In this document: one piece after another, positions 57,112 to 64,000 of the stretch | Numbering within the stretch: the first letter of the stretch is position 1 | How the letters are laid out: every line of letters starts with the position of its first letter | From: Stenotrophomonas lacuserhaii | GTDB taxonomy: Bacteria; Pseudomonadota; Gammaproteobacteria; Xanthomonadales; Xanthomonadaceae | Reading direction: 5' to 3' | NCBI RefSeq assembly: GCF_014836545.1 | Contig: NZ_JACSQS010000001.1 | Coordinates: 62,001-126,000, forward strand | Length of the DNA: 64,000 nucleotides | The notes under the pieces: generated by a model | Databases searched by the model: none | Told to the model about the DNA's origin: nothing | The model's input: the letters and a program-made list of their open reading frames with translations, nothing else | Made by a program: the position numbers and the translations under genes

Positions 57112-57186
57112 GCGGGCCTGGCCGAGTGGCTCAGGCATCAGCCTTCCAAGCTGACCACATGGGTTCGATTCCCATGGCCCGCTCCA
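57112..57186 (+). tRNA. tRNA-Gly (UCC anticodon), phage-encoded
   Basis: 75 nt with CCA. Acceptor GCGGGCC/GGCCCGC. Anticodon stem TCAGC/GCTGA encloses CTTCCAA with TCC at 57145-57147. T-stem ATGGG/CCCAT around TTCGATT. It lies within a few bases of the preceding terminator, so it is likely part of the late transcript. Confidence 0.85.
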
Positions 57187-57251
57187 GCTACGCCCGCATC
57201 CCCACACCGGATCAACCCTCGTGCCCAGCCGGCAGCGGGGCGGGCACCCAT

Positions 57252-57326
57252 TGCAGCGTGGAGAAGCGGCATCTCGCCGGGCTCATAACCCGGAGGTCGC
57301 CCGTTCGAATCGGGCCGCTGCTACCA
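57252..57326 (+). tRNA. initiator-like tRNA-Met (CAU anticodon), phage-encoded
   Basis: 75 nt with CCA. Anticodon stem CCGGG/CCCGG encloses CTCATAA with CAT at 57284-57286, so three G:C pairs border the loop. Acceptor TGCAGCG/CGCTGCT has an unpaired U1-U72. D-stem GAGA/TCTC has A11:U24. All three are initiator features; elongator tRNA-Met normally has pyrimidine 11 and a paired first position. Confidence 0.85.
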
Positions 57327-57339
57327 GTACAGGGGCACC

Positions 57340-57900
57340 ATGGTGAGCATCGAAACAGTCGCCGCCGGGATGGGGTTCTCGCCGGCATTGGCGCTGGCCC
57401 TCGAACAGGCCTGCCATCGCTTCGGCATAAACACCGAGCTTCGCGTCTGCCACTTCCTGGCGCAGGTAGCGCACGAGAGCGGCACGGGTCGCTGGCTCAA
57501 GGAACTGTGGGGGCCGACGCCCGCGCAGAGCCGGTACGAAGGCCGCAGGGATTTGGGTAACACGCAGCCTGGGGATGGCTTCCGCTTCCGGGGCCGAGGC
57601 GGCATCCAGCTCACCGGCCGCGACAACTACGAGAAGTACAGCCAGGCGATCTACGGTGATGACCGCGCCGTCCGTGATCCGGACATGCTCGCCTCGTTGC
57701 CCGACGCTGCACTGGCGGCCGGCTACTTCTGGAGCCGCGACAGGATCAACGCCGTCGCTGACCGGGACGACGTTCTGGCGGTGAGCCGCGCTGTGAACCT
57801 CGGCTCCCCCACGAGCAAGGCCATGCCGAACGGCCTGGACGACCGCAAGCAGAAGCTGAAGCTGGCTAAGGCCGGATACGCAAGGTTGGTAGGCCGATGA
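57340..57900 (+). CDS. GH19 chitinase-like endolysin
   Basis: 186 aa. The lysozyme-like superfamily fold has LAQVAHESGTG (Glu46 likely catalytic), KELWGPTPAQ and RFRGRGGIQLTGRDNYEKY, as in family 19 endolysins. It degrades peptidoglycan. No signal peptide, so it needs a holin; the following gene is a suitable candidate. Confidence 0.88.
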   Translation: MVSIETVAAGMGFSPALALALEQACHRFGINTELRVCHFLAQVAHESGTGRWLKELWGPTPAQSRYEGRRDLGNTQPGDGFRFRGRGGIQLTGRDNYEKYSQAIYGDDRAVRDPDMLASLPDAALAAGYFWSRDRINAVADRDDVLAVSRAVNLGSPTSKAMPNGLDDRKQKLKLAKAGYARLVGR

Positions 57901-58352
57901 CTGAACCCGTGAGCACTCTCAAGACCGTCGTCGGCACCTTCACCGCGGCGGTGGTGGGCCCGGCGACGGCTGACGCCCTGCGGCAGGCCGAACGGGTCAT
58001 CCTCGGCGTACCTCAGTCGGTGCTGCTGGTAGCCATCGCCGGTGCCCTCATCGGCGTGCTGCTGCTGCCGGAGAAGGACGCAGAGCGGGTCTCTGCCGAT
58101 GCAGCCCGACCGCGCGGGCGCCGATGGATCCAGAGCGGCACCCGCCTGCTGGCCTTGGCCGTCGCGGTGATCGCTTACGCAATCCTCGCTGCCTGGGTCA
58201 TCGCTGTCGCGGGCTTTTGGTTCCCCTCACTCGCCGGCGCGCCCCAGCTGCCGCTGGCAGGCATCTCCGGAGTCGTCATCCGCCGCCTGCTGCCGAGCTA
58301 CCTCAAGCTGGTAGAGCGGGCGACTGGCGCAAATGGAGGCACGTCCCCATGA
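57897..58352 (+). CDS. putative holin-like membrane protein
   Basis: 151 aa. Two strong hydrophobic segments (about 40-57 and 83-107) and a weaker third (about 120-137). ATGA overlap with the endolysin gene. Position between endolysin and spanins suggests a holin or antiholin; family not identified. Confidence 0.6.
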   Translation: MTEPVSTLKTVVGTFTAAVVGPATADALRQAERVILGVPQSVLLVAIAGALIGVLLLPEKDAERVSADAARPRGRRWIQSGTRLLALAVAVIAYAILAAWVIAVAGFWFPSLAGAPQLPLAGISGVVIRRLLPSYLKLVERATGANGGTSP

Positions 58353-58831
58353 ACAGCGTTCTGCAACTGCTCTCCGCCCTCTGGGGCCTCATTGTCGGTT
58401 GGCTTACCGGCACCGTCCGGTGGCTGAGGAAGCCCGGCAGCCTCGTCAAGGTCTTCTGCGCGGTGCTGGCGTTCGGTTGTCTCGTGTCCGGCTTGACCGC
58501 CTACGAGCGGGAGCAACGGATCCAAGAGCTCAGCGCGCAGGTGGTCAAGGTCAAGGCCGACTGGCGTGCCGACGCCGACCGCCTGCAGGCCGACGTAGAC
58601 GCAAGGGATGCCAGGCTTGCCGAGGTGGCCAGCACCCTGCGGGCGGAAGCCGAGAAGCTTGAGCGCCTCAGGGCGGAGAGCGCGCAGGCGCTGAACGAGC
58701 TGGCTGGAAAGATCGAGGCATCTGAGAAGGACGCCTCCACCTGGCGCGAGCGGTACGAGGAGCGCCCCGACACATGCCAGGCAGCCCTTGAGCTGCTGGA
58801 CTCTGCCTGCCCAGCCCTCAAGGGGTACTGA
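58349..58831 (+). CDS. Rz-like inner-membrane spanin
   Basis: 160 aa from the ATG at 58349. N-terminal membrane helix (about 32-50) and a long periplasmic coiled coil (about 55-140, e.g. LRAEAEKLERLRAESAQ), the i-spanin architecture. Starts in a 4-bp overlap with the holin-like gene. Confidence 0.75.
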   Translation: MNSVLQLLSALWGLIVGWLTGTVRWLRKPGSLVKVFCAVLAFGCLVSGLTAYEREQRIQELSAQVVKVKADWRADADRLQADVDARDARLAEVASTLRAEAEKLERLRAESAQALNELAGKIEASEKDASTWRERYEERPDTCQAALELLDSACPALKGY

Positions 58832-58832
58832 G

Positions 58833-59102
58833 ATGCGGATCGTGATCATCGCCCTGTTGGGCAGCCTCGCCGCCTGCGCCTCCGAAGCGCACAAGCCGAA
58901 CCCGCCGGCGCCTGTGGTAGTCAGTGTGCCGGTTGCCACGTATGTGCCGATCGCTCCGGAGCTGACCAAGCGGTGCAGCTGGCTGCGGGACGGCAGCCCA
59001 TCAGCGGTGTTCTCAGTGAGCAACGGTCGCAAGCGCTGCCTGCTCCAGTACGAGGCCCAACTGGACGGGGTGGAGCAGGTTCAAGGCAAGCCTGTCCCCT
59101 GA
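58833..59102 (+). CDS. Rz1-like outer-membrane lipoprotein (o-spanin)
   Basis: 89 aa. Lipobox SLAAC with Cys15, a short proline-rich mature N-terminus (KPNPPAPVVV) and conserved cysteines later. It pairs with the Rz-like protein. Not nested inside Rz as in lambda; it starts 1 bp after the Rz stop. Confidence 0.7.
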   Translation: MRIVIIALLGSLAACASEAHKPNPPAPVVVSVPVATYVPIAPELTKRCSWLRDGSPSAVFSVSNGRKRCLLQYEAQLDGVEQVQGKPVP

Positions 59103-59106
59103 TCTC

Positions 59107-59274
59107 CTATCCGGCGTGGAAGAAATCCCAGCCTTCGTCCGTTACCTCCGGCTCCTCGTCATTCATGATCACGTATCCCAAGCGAACGGCCCAGTCCAGT
59201 TTCGCTTGATCGACGGCGTGACCGTTGGCGACATCCATGATGATTGCCTGCTGCTCGGCGGGTCCCCACTGCAT
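59107..59274 (-). CDS. 55-aa protein on the minus strand in the late region
   Basis: From the ATG at 59274, with AAGGAG about 7 bp upstream. Starts MQWGPAEQQAIIMDVANGHA and ends VTDEGWDFFHAG. No domain recognised. It opposes the late transcript, so it is probably expressed separately; the longer open frame is antisense. Confidence 0.55.
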   Translation of the reverse strand: MQWGPAEQQAIIMDVANGHAVDQAKLDWAVRLGYVIMNDEEPEVTDEGWDFFHAG

Positions 59275-59310
59275 CGTTGTGCTCCTTGTGATGTCCGGAG
59301 ATGGTAGCCC

Positions 59311-59931
59311 ATGGGCAGACCCCAGCCGCCAAGTGTGCTGCACGACATCGACCTGGAAGACATGGCCATGCGGTTTCGGCCTGCTCCCGACGTCTGGCAG
59401 TGGATCGAGGCAGAGGTGCTGTCCGAGGATGGCAGCCTCCACAACCCCGATCACCTCCACCTGCAGGGCGCCGACGTGGGCATCCTCTGGGCGGGCAGCT
59501 GCTTCACCAAGCAGGGTAGAACGGTGGTGGGGCAGGCTGAGCTGGTCGCCTTCCGGGCAGGTGGGTGGCAGAAGGCCCGCATGGAGCGCCAGATGGTGGA
59601 CTGGTTCGGCCGTGTGCCCGAGGTGGTGATCACCCTGGCCGCTGACTACTGCTCCCAGTGCAGCGACACCGAGTTCTGCGCGCTGGTGGAGCACGAGCTG
59701 TACCACGTGGCCCAAGAGACCGATCAGTACGGAGCCCCGAAGTTCAGGCGGGACGGAAAAGCTGCGCTCATCATGCGCGCCCACGACGTTGAAGAGTTCG
59801 TGGGAGTGGTCCGACGATATGGGGCAGGGGCAGAGGTCCAGCGCCTCATTGACGCAGCCAAGGGGCCGCCTGAGGTGGCCAGACTCGATATTGCCCGGTC
59901 CTGTGGGACGTGCCTGCTCAGGGCCGCCTGA
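59311..59931 (+). CDS. putative phage metallopeptidase
   Basis: 206 aa. Zinc motif EHELYHV with His128, Glu129 and His132, so HExxH is intact; ADYCSQCSDTEFC precedes it. This matches a phage metallopeptidase family seen near terminase genes. Possible roles are processing or host takeover; no target is known. Confidence 0.7.
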   Translation: MGRPQPPSVLHDIDLEDMAMRFRPAPDVWQWIEAEVLSEDGSLHNPDHLHLQGADVGILWAGSCFTKQGRTVVGQAELVAFRAGGWQKARMERQMVDWFGRVPEVVITLAADYCSQCSDTEFCALVEHELYHVAQETDQYGAPKFRRDGKAALIMRAHDVEEFVGVVRRYGAGAEVQRLIDAAKGPPEVARLDIARSCGTCLLRAA

Positions 59932-59961
59932 CCTGACTGGGCCTGACAAGGTTCCCAGCCA

Positions 59962-60435
59962 ATGCCCGCCCTCAGTCCCGACATCAAGACGTTCATCGTC
60001 CAGCAGCTGGCGTGCTTTGACACCCCCACGCAGGTCGTGGACGCCGTCAAGAGCGAGTACGGGCAGGCGGTGTCCCGCCAGGTGGTGGAAGGCCACGACC
60101 CCACGAAGAAGGCTGGCCAGAAGCTGGCGAAGCGCTGGGTGGACCTGTTCAACGAGACCCGGGAGCGCTTCAAGACCGAGACGGCGGACATCCCCATCGC
60201 CAACAAGGCCTACCGGCTGCGTGCGCTGCACCGCATGGCTGTGCGAGCCGAGAGCATCAAGAACATGGCACTGGCCGCTCAGCTCATGGAGCAGGCGGCC
60301 AAGGAAACAGGCGGGGCCTACACCAACAAGCAGCAGCTGGAGCACAGCGGCCCGAACGGAGCACCCATCCAGAGCGCGGACATGACGCCGGGCCGGTTCC
60401 GTGACGTGGCGCGGGGGCTTATGGAGGACGTGTGA
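59962..60435 (+). CDS. terminase small subunit-like (DUF2280)
   Basis: 157 aa. ALSPDIKTFIVQQLACFDTP is an HTH-like start and the rest is helical. DUF2280 proteins occupy the small-terminase position and probably recognise the packaging site. The large subunit starts 1 bp past its stop. Confidence 0.7.
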   Translation: MPALSPDIKTFIVQQLACFDTPTQVVDAVKSEYGQAVSRQVVEGHDPTKKAGQKLAKRWVDLFNETRERFKTETADIPIANKAYRLRALHRMAVRAESIKNMALAAQLMEQAAKETGGAYTNKQQLEHSGPNGAPIQSADMTPGRFRDVARGLMEDV

Positions 60436-60436
60436 C

Positions 60437-61846
60437 GTGACAGAGCTGACCGCCGAACAGAAGGTGGTCGCTGCGGAACTGGCGCGCGAGGACTTCTACT
60501 TCTTCAGCCGCTACACCTTCCTACGGAAGAAGAACTTCCCATGGATGAAGGCAAAGCACCACGCCCAGCTGTGTGCCGCGCTCAACCGCGTCTACCGCGG
60601 CGAGTGCAAGCGCCTGGTGATCAACCTGCCGCCCCGGTACTCCAAGACCGAGCTGGCGGTGGTGAACTGGATTGCGTGGTGCCTGGGCAAGGTGCCGGAT
60701 TCCGAGTTCATCCACATCAGCTACGCCGCGCCACTGGCGCTGAACAACAGCTCCAATGCCCGCGAGCTGGTACAGCACGAGGTCTACCGGGAGATATTCC
60801 CCGAGCTGGAGCTGCGCAAGGACAGCAGCGCGAAGGGCGACTGGCGGACCACGAAGGGCGGGGTGGTGTATGCCACCGGCGCCGGCGGCACCGTCACTGG
60901 CTTCGGCGCAGGCAAGGCCCGCCCAGGCTTCGGTGGCGCCATCATCATCGATGACCCGCACAAGCCGGACGAGGCGGGCAGCGACAAGGTCCGTGGCGGG
61001 GTCCTTGATTGGTTCAACAACACCCTGCAGTCACGCGTGAACAGCGCCGACACCCCGATCATCGTCATCATGCAGCGGCTGCACGAGGGTGACCTCGCCG
61101 GGTGGCTGCTTGGCAGGAAGCCCGGGCAGCCTCCAGCGCCAGGCGGTAACGGTGAGGTCTGGGAGCACGTCTGCTTCGAGGCCCTCTCCGAAGAGGGCGA
61201 AGCGCTCTGGCCGGAAAAGCACAGCGTCAAAGACCTTCTGCGCATGCAGGAGGCCATGCCTTACGTCTTCGCAGGGCAGTACCAGCAGCGGCCCTCGCCA
61301 CTCGCCGGCGGCATCATCAAGGCCGGCAGGATCGAGATCGTGGATGCCCTGCCAACCGGCCTGCGCATGCTGCGCGGGTGGGATCTGGCGGCCACCAAGG
61401 ACGCCGGCGACTGGACTGTCGGGGCAAAGCTGGCGCGTGACAGGGACGGGATCATCTACATCGTGCACGTTGCCCGCGAGCGGGGCGGGCCGGACGAGGT
61501 CGAGAAGCTGGTGGTGAACACGGCCAAGGCCGACCGCTGCAAGCAGTCGCTGCCGCAGGATCCGGGTCAGGCAGGCAAGGCGCAAGCCGCGTACCTGGGC
61601 AAGAAGCTGGTCGGGGTGCCTTTCGCGTTCACCACCGAAACGGGCGACAAGGTTACTCGTGCTTCGCCGTTGGCTGCGCAGATCAACGTCGGCAACGTCC
61701 GCATGCTCCGCGCCGAATGGAACGAGAAGCTGCTGGACGAGTTCCGCATGTTCCCCAACGGCAACAACGACGACCAGGTGGACGGATGCGCACGCGCATT
61801 CAACGCCATGGGCGGTAGCAACTACAACTTGGGGAACGCGCTCTGA
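60437..61846 (+). CDS. terL: terminase large subunit
   Basis: 469 aa from the GTG at 60437. Walker A NLPPRYSKTELAV near residue 65, Walker B IIIDDPHKPDE near 169, and a nuclease domain starting RGWDLAATKDAGDWTV near 314. It drives DNA packaging and cuts concatemers. Its stop overlaps the portal ATG (TGATG). Confidence 0.92.
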   Translation: MTELTAEQKVVAAELAREDFYFFSRYTFLRKKNFPWMKAKHHAQLCAALNRVYRGECKRLVINLPPRYSKTELAVVNWIAWCLGKVPDSEFIHISYAAPLALNNSSNARELVQHEVYREIFPELELRKDSSAKGDWRTTKGGVVYATGAGGTVTGFGAGKARPGFGGAIIIDDPHKPDEAGSDKVRGGVLDWFNNTLQSRVNSADTPIIVIMQRLHEGDLAGWLLGRKPGQPPAPGGNGEVWEHVCFEALSEEGEALWPEKHSVKDLLRMQEAMPYVFAGQYQQRPSPLAGGIIKAGRIEIVDALPTGLRMLRGWDLAATKDAGDWTVGAKLARDRDGIIYIVHVARERGGPDEVEKLVVNTAKADRCKQSLPQDPGQAGKAQAAYLGKKLVGVPFAFTTETGDKVTRASPLAAQINVGNVRMLRAEWNEKLLDEFRMFPNGNNDDQVDGCARAFNAMGGSNYNLGNAL

Positions 61847-63630
61847 TGGGCAAGCTCGCACAAATCAAAGACGGGCTGGTCAACCTGGTCGCCAACCTGG
61901 GCACGCAGCGTGACAAGTCCGCTGCCACTGCGTATGGCCTCCCGGTGCTCAATGAGCAGGACGCCAACAACGCTTACCGCGGCACCTGGCTGGCTCGCAA
62001 GGTGATCGATATCCCAGCTATGGACAGCTGCCGGAAGTGGCGGGGATGGAGCGCCGACCAGAAGCAGATCAGCGCGATCGAAGCGGAGGAAAAGCGCCTC
62101 GGGGTGCAGCAGAAGACCCTCGACGCGATGATCCGGGCGCGACTGGTGGGCGGGGCGGCGCTGTATATCGGCACCGGCAACTCCGATCCGATGCAGCCGC
62201 TGAGGCCAGAGACAATCGGCAAGGGCGGCATTCGCCACATCAACGTGCTGTCCAAACGTGTGCTGCAGGGCGGCGAGCTTGATCGCGACCCCGAGTCGCC
62301 CGGCTACGGCCGCCCGGCCTTCTACAACCTGAACAGCGGCACCGCTGGCCAGCTTCGCATCCATCCCTCGCGCTTGGTGATCTTCCACGGTGCGCCCAAG
62401 CCAGACCCCGAGCTGGACGCGGGTGACGGCTGGGGCGATTCGGTGCTGATGGCGATCAGTCGCGCCCTCAAGGACGCTGATGCCACCACCGCGAACATCG
62501 CGTCCATGGTGTTCGAGGCCAAGGTCGACGTCATCAAGATCCCGGACTTCATGGAGAAGCTCGCAGATCCGGAGTTCGAGCAGCAGATGCTGCAGCGCCT
62601 GCAGCTGGCCATGATGGCGAAGGGCATCAACGGCACCCTGATCATGGATGCCGCCGAAGAGTACGAGCAGAAGCAGCTCCAGTTCGGCGGCCTGACGGAC
62701 GTGCTGATGTCCTTCATGCAGATGGCGTCGGGCGCAGCCGATATCCCGATGACCCGCCTGATGAGCCAGTCACCTGGGGGCCTCAACGCCACCGGCGAGA
62801 GCGACCTGCGCAACTACTACGACCGGATCAGCTCGGGCCAAGAGCTGGTGCTGAGCCCCGCTCTGCAGGTCTTGGATGAATGCCTGATCCGCTCCGCGCT
62901 CGGCACCCGTCCGGAAGAGGTGTTCTACAACTGGCGCAGCCTGTGGCAGACCACCGACAAGGAGCGGGCCGACATCGGCAAGACCACCGCCGAGAGCATC
63001 AAGATCGTTGCGGAGACGAAGCTGATCCCCGACGATGTGATGACCACGGTGGCAGTGAACATGCTCACCGAGGCGGGCGTGGCGCCCGGTCTGGAATCGG
63101 AAATGGCCGAGTACGCGCTGTCGGCGCCCGAAGGCGACGATCCGGACGACGACGAAGAGAGGGGGGCAGCAGCCACGCCGGTTGTCGATGCGGCACCGCG
63201 CTCGCTGTATGTCCGCCGCGACGTTCAGAACGTCAGCGAGATCGCAGCCTGGGCGAAGGGGCAGGGCATCACAGACCTCCGCGACGACCTGCACGTCACC
63301 ATCGTCCACTCCAGCCAGGCATTCGACTGGATCAAGGCGGGTAACGCCAATGACTGGTGCTCGGACGGCAGGGATGAGCTCGTCATCCCCGAAGGTGGTC
63401 CGCGCGCAGTCGAGCCGCTGGGTGGCATGTCGGCGGTGATCCTGTTCGCTTCCTCCCAGCTGGTCTGGCGCCACGAAAGCATCATCCGCGCGGGTGGGTC
63501 TCACGACTTCGAGGACTACACGCCGCACATCAGCCTGACGAAGGCTCCCATTGACCTCTCCAAGGTCGAGCCGTACCGGGGCCGCATTGTGCTCGGGCCG
63601 GAGATCTTCGAAGAGCTTCGCGAGGACTGA
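61846..63630 (+). CDS. DUF1073 portal protein fused to an Acb1-like 2H-phosphoesterase domain
   Basis: 594 aa. Residues about 1-430 are a DUF1073 portal (QDANNAYRGTWLARKVIDIP, RLVGGAALYIGTG, GAADIPMTRLMSQSPGGLNA). Residues about 450-594 form a 2H-phosphoesterase-like domain with His483-x-Thr485 (LHVTIVHS) and His561-x-Ser563 (TPHISLTKAP). Acb1, the phage anti-CBASS enzyme, has this fold and pair of motifs and destroys cyclic oligonucleotides. The domain may instead be released or act on another cyclic phosphate; activity is not proven here. Confidence 0.85.
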   Translation: MGKLAQIKDGLVNLVANLGTQRDKSAATAYGLPVLNEQDANNAYRGTWLARKVIDIPAMDSCRKWRGWSADQKQISAIEAEEKRLGVQQKTLDAMIRARLVGGAALYIGTGNSDPMQPLRPETIGKGGIRHINVLSKRVLQGGELDRDPESPGYGRPAFYNLNSGTAGQLRIHPSRLVIFHGAPKPDPELDAGDGWGDSVLMAISRALKDADATTANIASMVFEAKVDVIKIPDFMEKLADPEFEQQMLQRLQLAMMAKGINGTLIMDAAEEYEQKQLQFGGLTDVLMSFMQMASGAADIPMTRLMSQSPGGLNATGESDLRNYYDRISSGQELVLSPALQVLDECLIRSALGTRPEEVFYNWRSLWQTTDKERADIGKTTAESIKIVAETKLIPDDVMTTVAVNMLTEAGVAPGLESEMAEYALSAPEGDDPDDDEERGAAATPVVDAAPRSLYVRRDVQNVSEIAAWAKGQGITDLRDDLHVTIVHSSQAFDWIKAGNANDWCSDGRDELVIPEGGPRAVEPLGGMSAVILFASSQLVWRHESIIRAGGSHDFEDYTPHISLTKAPIDLSKVEPYRGRIVLGPEIFEELRED

Positions 63631-63633
63631 ACC

Positions 63634-64000
63634 ATGTTCCTTACTGACCGCGTCTCGGTGTCGGCTCCACGCCGCACCGCAGACGGCTACCTCGTGGCCG
63701 ACGTCAAGGTGGCCCGCACTGGCGTGCAGGACTACCTCGGCAGCGAGCTGGGAAAGCCCGACATGCCCATCGTCAGGCTGTATCGGCCGCCGGAAGAGGT
63801 CTTCTCGCAGGATGCGATGACCAGTTACGCGTATCGGCCCGCAACGGTCGATCACCCGGCGCACATGGTCGATGCGAACACCTGGAAGGCAGTGTCGGCT
63901 GGCCAGACCGGCGGCGAGGTGGTCCGTGACGGCGAGTTCGTCCGGGTGCCGCTGGTGCTGATGGATGGCGCGGCCATCAAGGCCTACGAATCGGGCAAGC
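63634..64000 (+). CDS. DUF2213 phage protein, N-terminal part (runs off the window)
   Basis: At least 122 aa. MFLTDRVSVSAPRRTADGYL, then YRPATVDHPAHMVDANTWK, is the DUF2213 N-terminus, a family linked to capsid maturation or protease roles and following portal genes. The 3' end lies outside the window. Confidence 0.75.
   Translation, partial: MFLTDRVSVSAPRRTADGYLVADVKVARTGVQDYLGSELGKPDMPIVRLYRPPEEVFSQDAMTSYAYRPATVDHPAHMVDANTWKAVSAGQTGGEVVRDGEFVRVPLVLMDGAAIKAYESGK

Larger units (their letters stand above)
39283..64000. mobile_element. lambda-like temperate prophage, left part (right end outside window)
   Basis: From the tRNA-Ser 3' end onward the genes are phage-type in lambda order: leftward RecT/exonuclease/methyltransferase genes, a CI/Cro immunity region, O/P-like replication genes, NinB, RusA, a Q-like gene, lysis genes, terminase, portal and a DUF2213 protein. 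All recognised reading frames are intact except a truncated phage gene at 41452-41608. No integrase lies in the window; it may be beyond 64000. Confidence 0.9.

Noticed and set aside
59275..60345. Upstream extension of the minus frame that ends at 59107
   Set aside because: Antisense to the metallopeptidase and small terminase genes; only the last 55 codons have a start with a good Shine-Dalgarno.

Overview
This is a high-GC window whose gene content, protein sequences and GTAG-type (SMAG-like) palindromic repeats point to Stenotrophomonas or a close relative in the Xanthomonadaceae. The genus call is inference. There are two regions: chromosome from 1 to about 39282, and the left part of a lambda-like prophage from the tRNA-Ser gene at 39283 to the window end, where it continues.

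Chromosome, left part. The 3' end of thrC is followed by an FNR-type regulator (minus strand), then hisS with a small lipoprotein gene. Next comes a complete, tightly overlapped histidine operon: a TrpR/YerC-like repressor gene with a perfect palindromic operator, then hisG-hisD-hisC-hisB-hisH-hisA-hisF-hisIE (3450-10867). An AsmA-like envelope protein, an SGNH hydrolase, two small membrane proteins, an HWE-type sensor kinase and a TonB-dependent receptor follow. A histidine-utilisation locus is arranged divergently: hutI-hutH-hutG-hutU leftwards and hutF-hutC rightwards, around a GntR-type operator at 24909-24918. HutF plus HutG indicates the five-step route through N-formylglutamate. So histidine synthesis and breakdown genes lie within 25 kb.

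Chromosome, right part. An Mrr-like membrane protein, a phasin and a second PHA-granule protein, and an FHA membrane protein are followed by serC-pheA-aroA (serine and aromatic amino acid synthesis). Two TonB-family proteins, serS, a divergent azoreductase/LysR pair and tRNA-Ser(UGA) complete the region. Composite palindromic repeats sit between these chromosomal genes; I saw none in the prophage.

Prophage (39283 onward, incomplete on the right). Leftward early genes run from a promoter at 48945-48973 down to the attachment site: small ORFs, RecT, a YqaJ-type exonuclease, a KTSC protein, a phage cytosine methyltransferase with tandem repeats, an ASCH-like protein and an AlpA-like protein. The immunity region (49050-50787) holds a membrane PDZ protein, a LexA-type CI repressor and a Cro-like gene. 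Five near-identical palindromes overlap the divergent promoters. Rightward early genes follow: CII, O-like replication protein with internal iterons, P-like protein, NinB, DUF1364-like, RusA and a Q-like antiterminator. The late region carries a terminator, tRNA-Gly(UCC), an initiator-like tRNA-Met(CAU), endolysin, holin, Rz/Rz1 spanins, a metallopeptidase, small and large terminase, a portal protein fused to an Acb1-like 2H-phosphoesterase domain, and the start of a DUF2213 protein. No integrase is visible.

The most interesting items are in the prophage: the portal-Acb1 fusion (a likely counter-defence against cyclic-oligonucleotide immunity), the initiator-like tRNA, and three AT-richer or opposite-strand cargo genes (coiled-coil membrane protein at 40631, PDZ protein at 49050, DUF4145 protein at 54562). 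The repeat-bearing methyltransferase and a five-site operator system also stand out.
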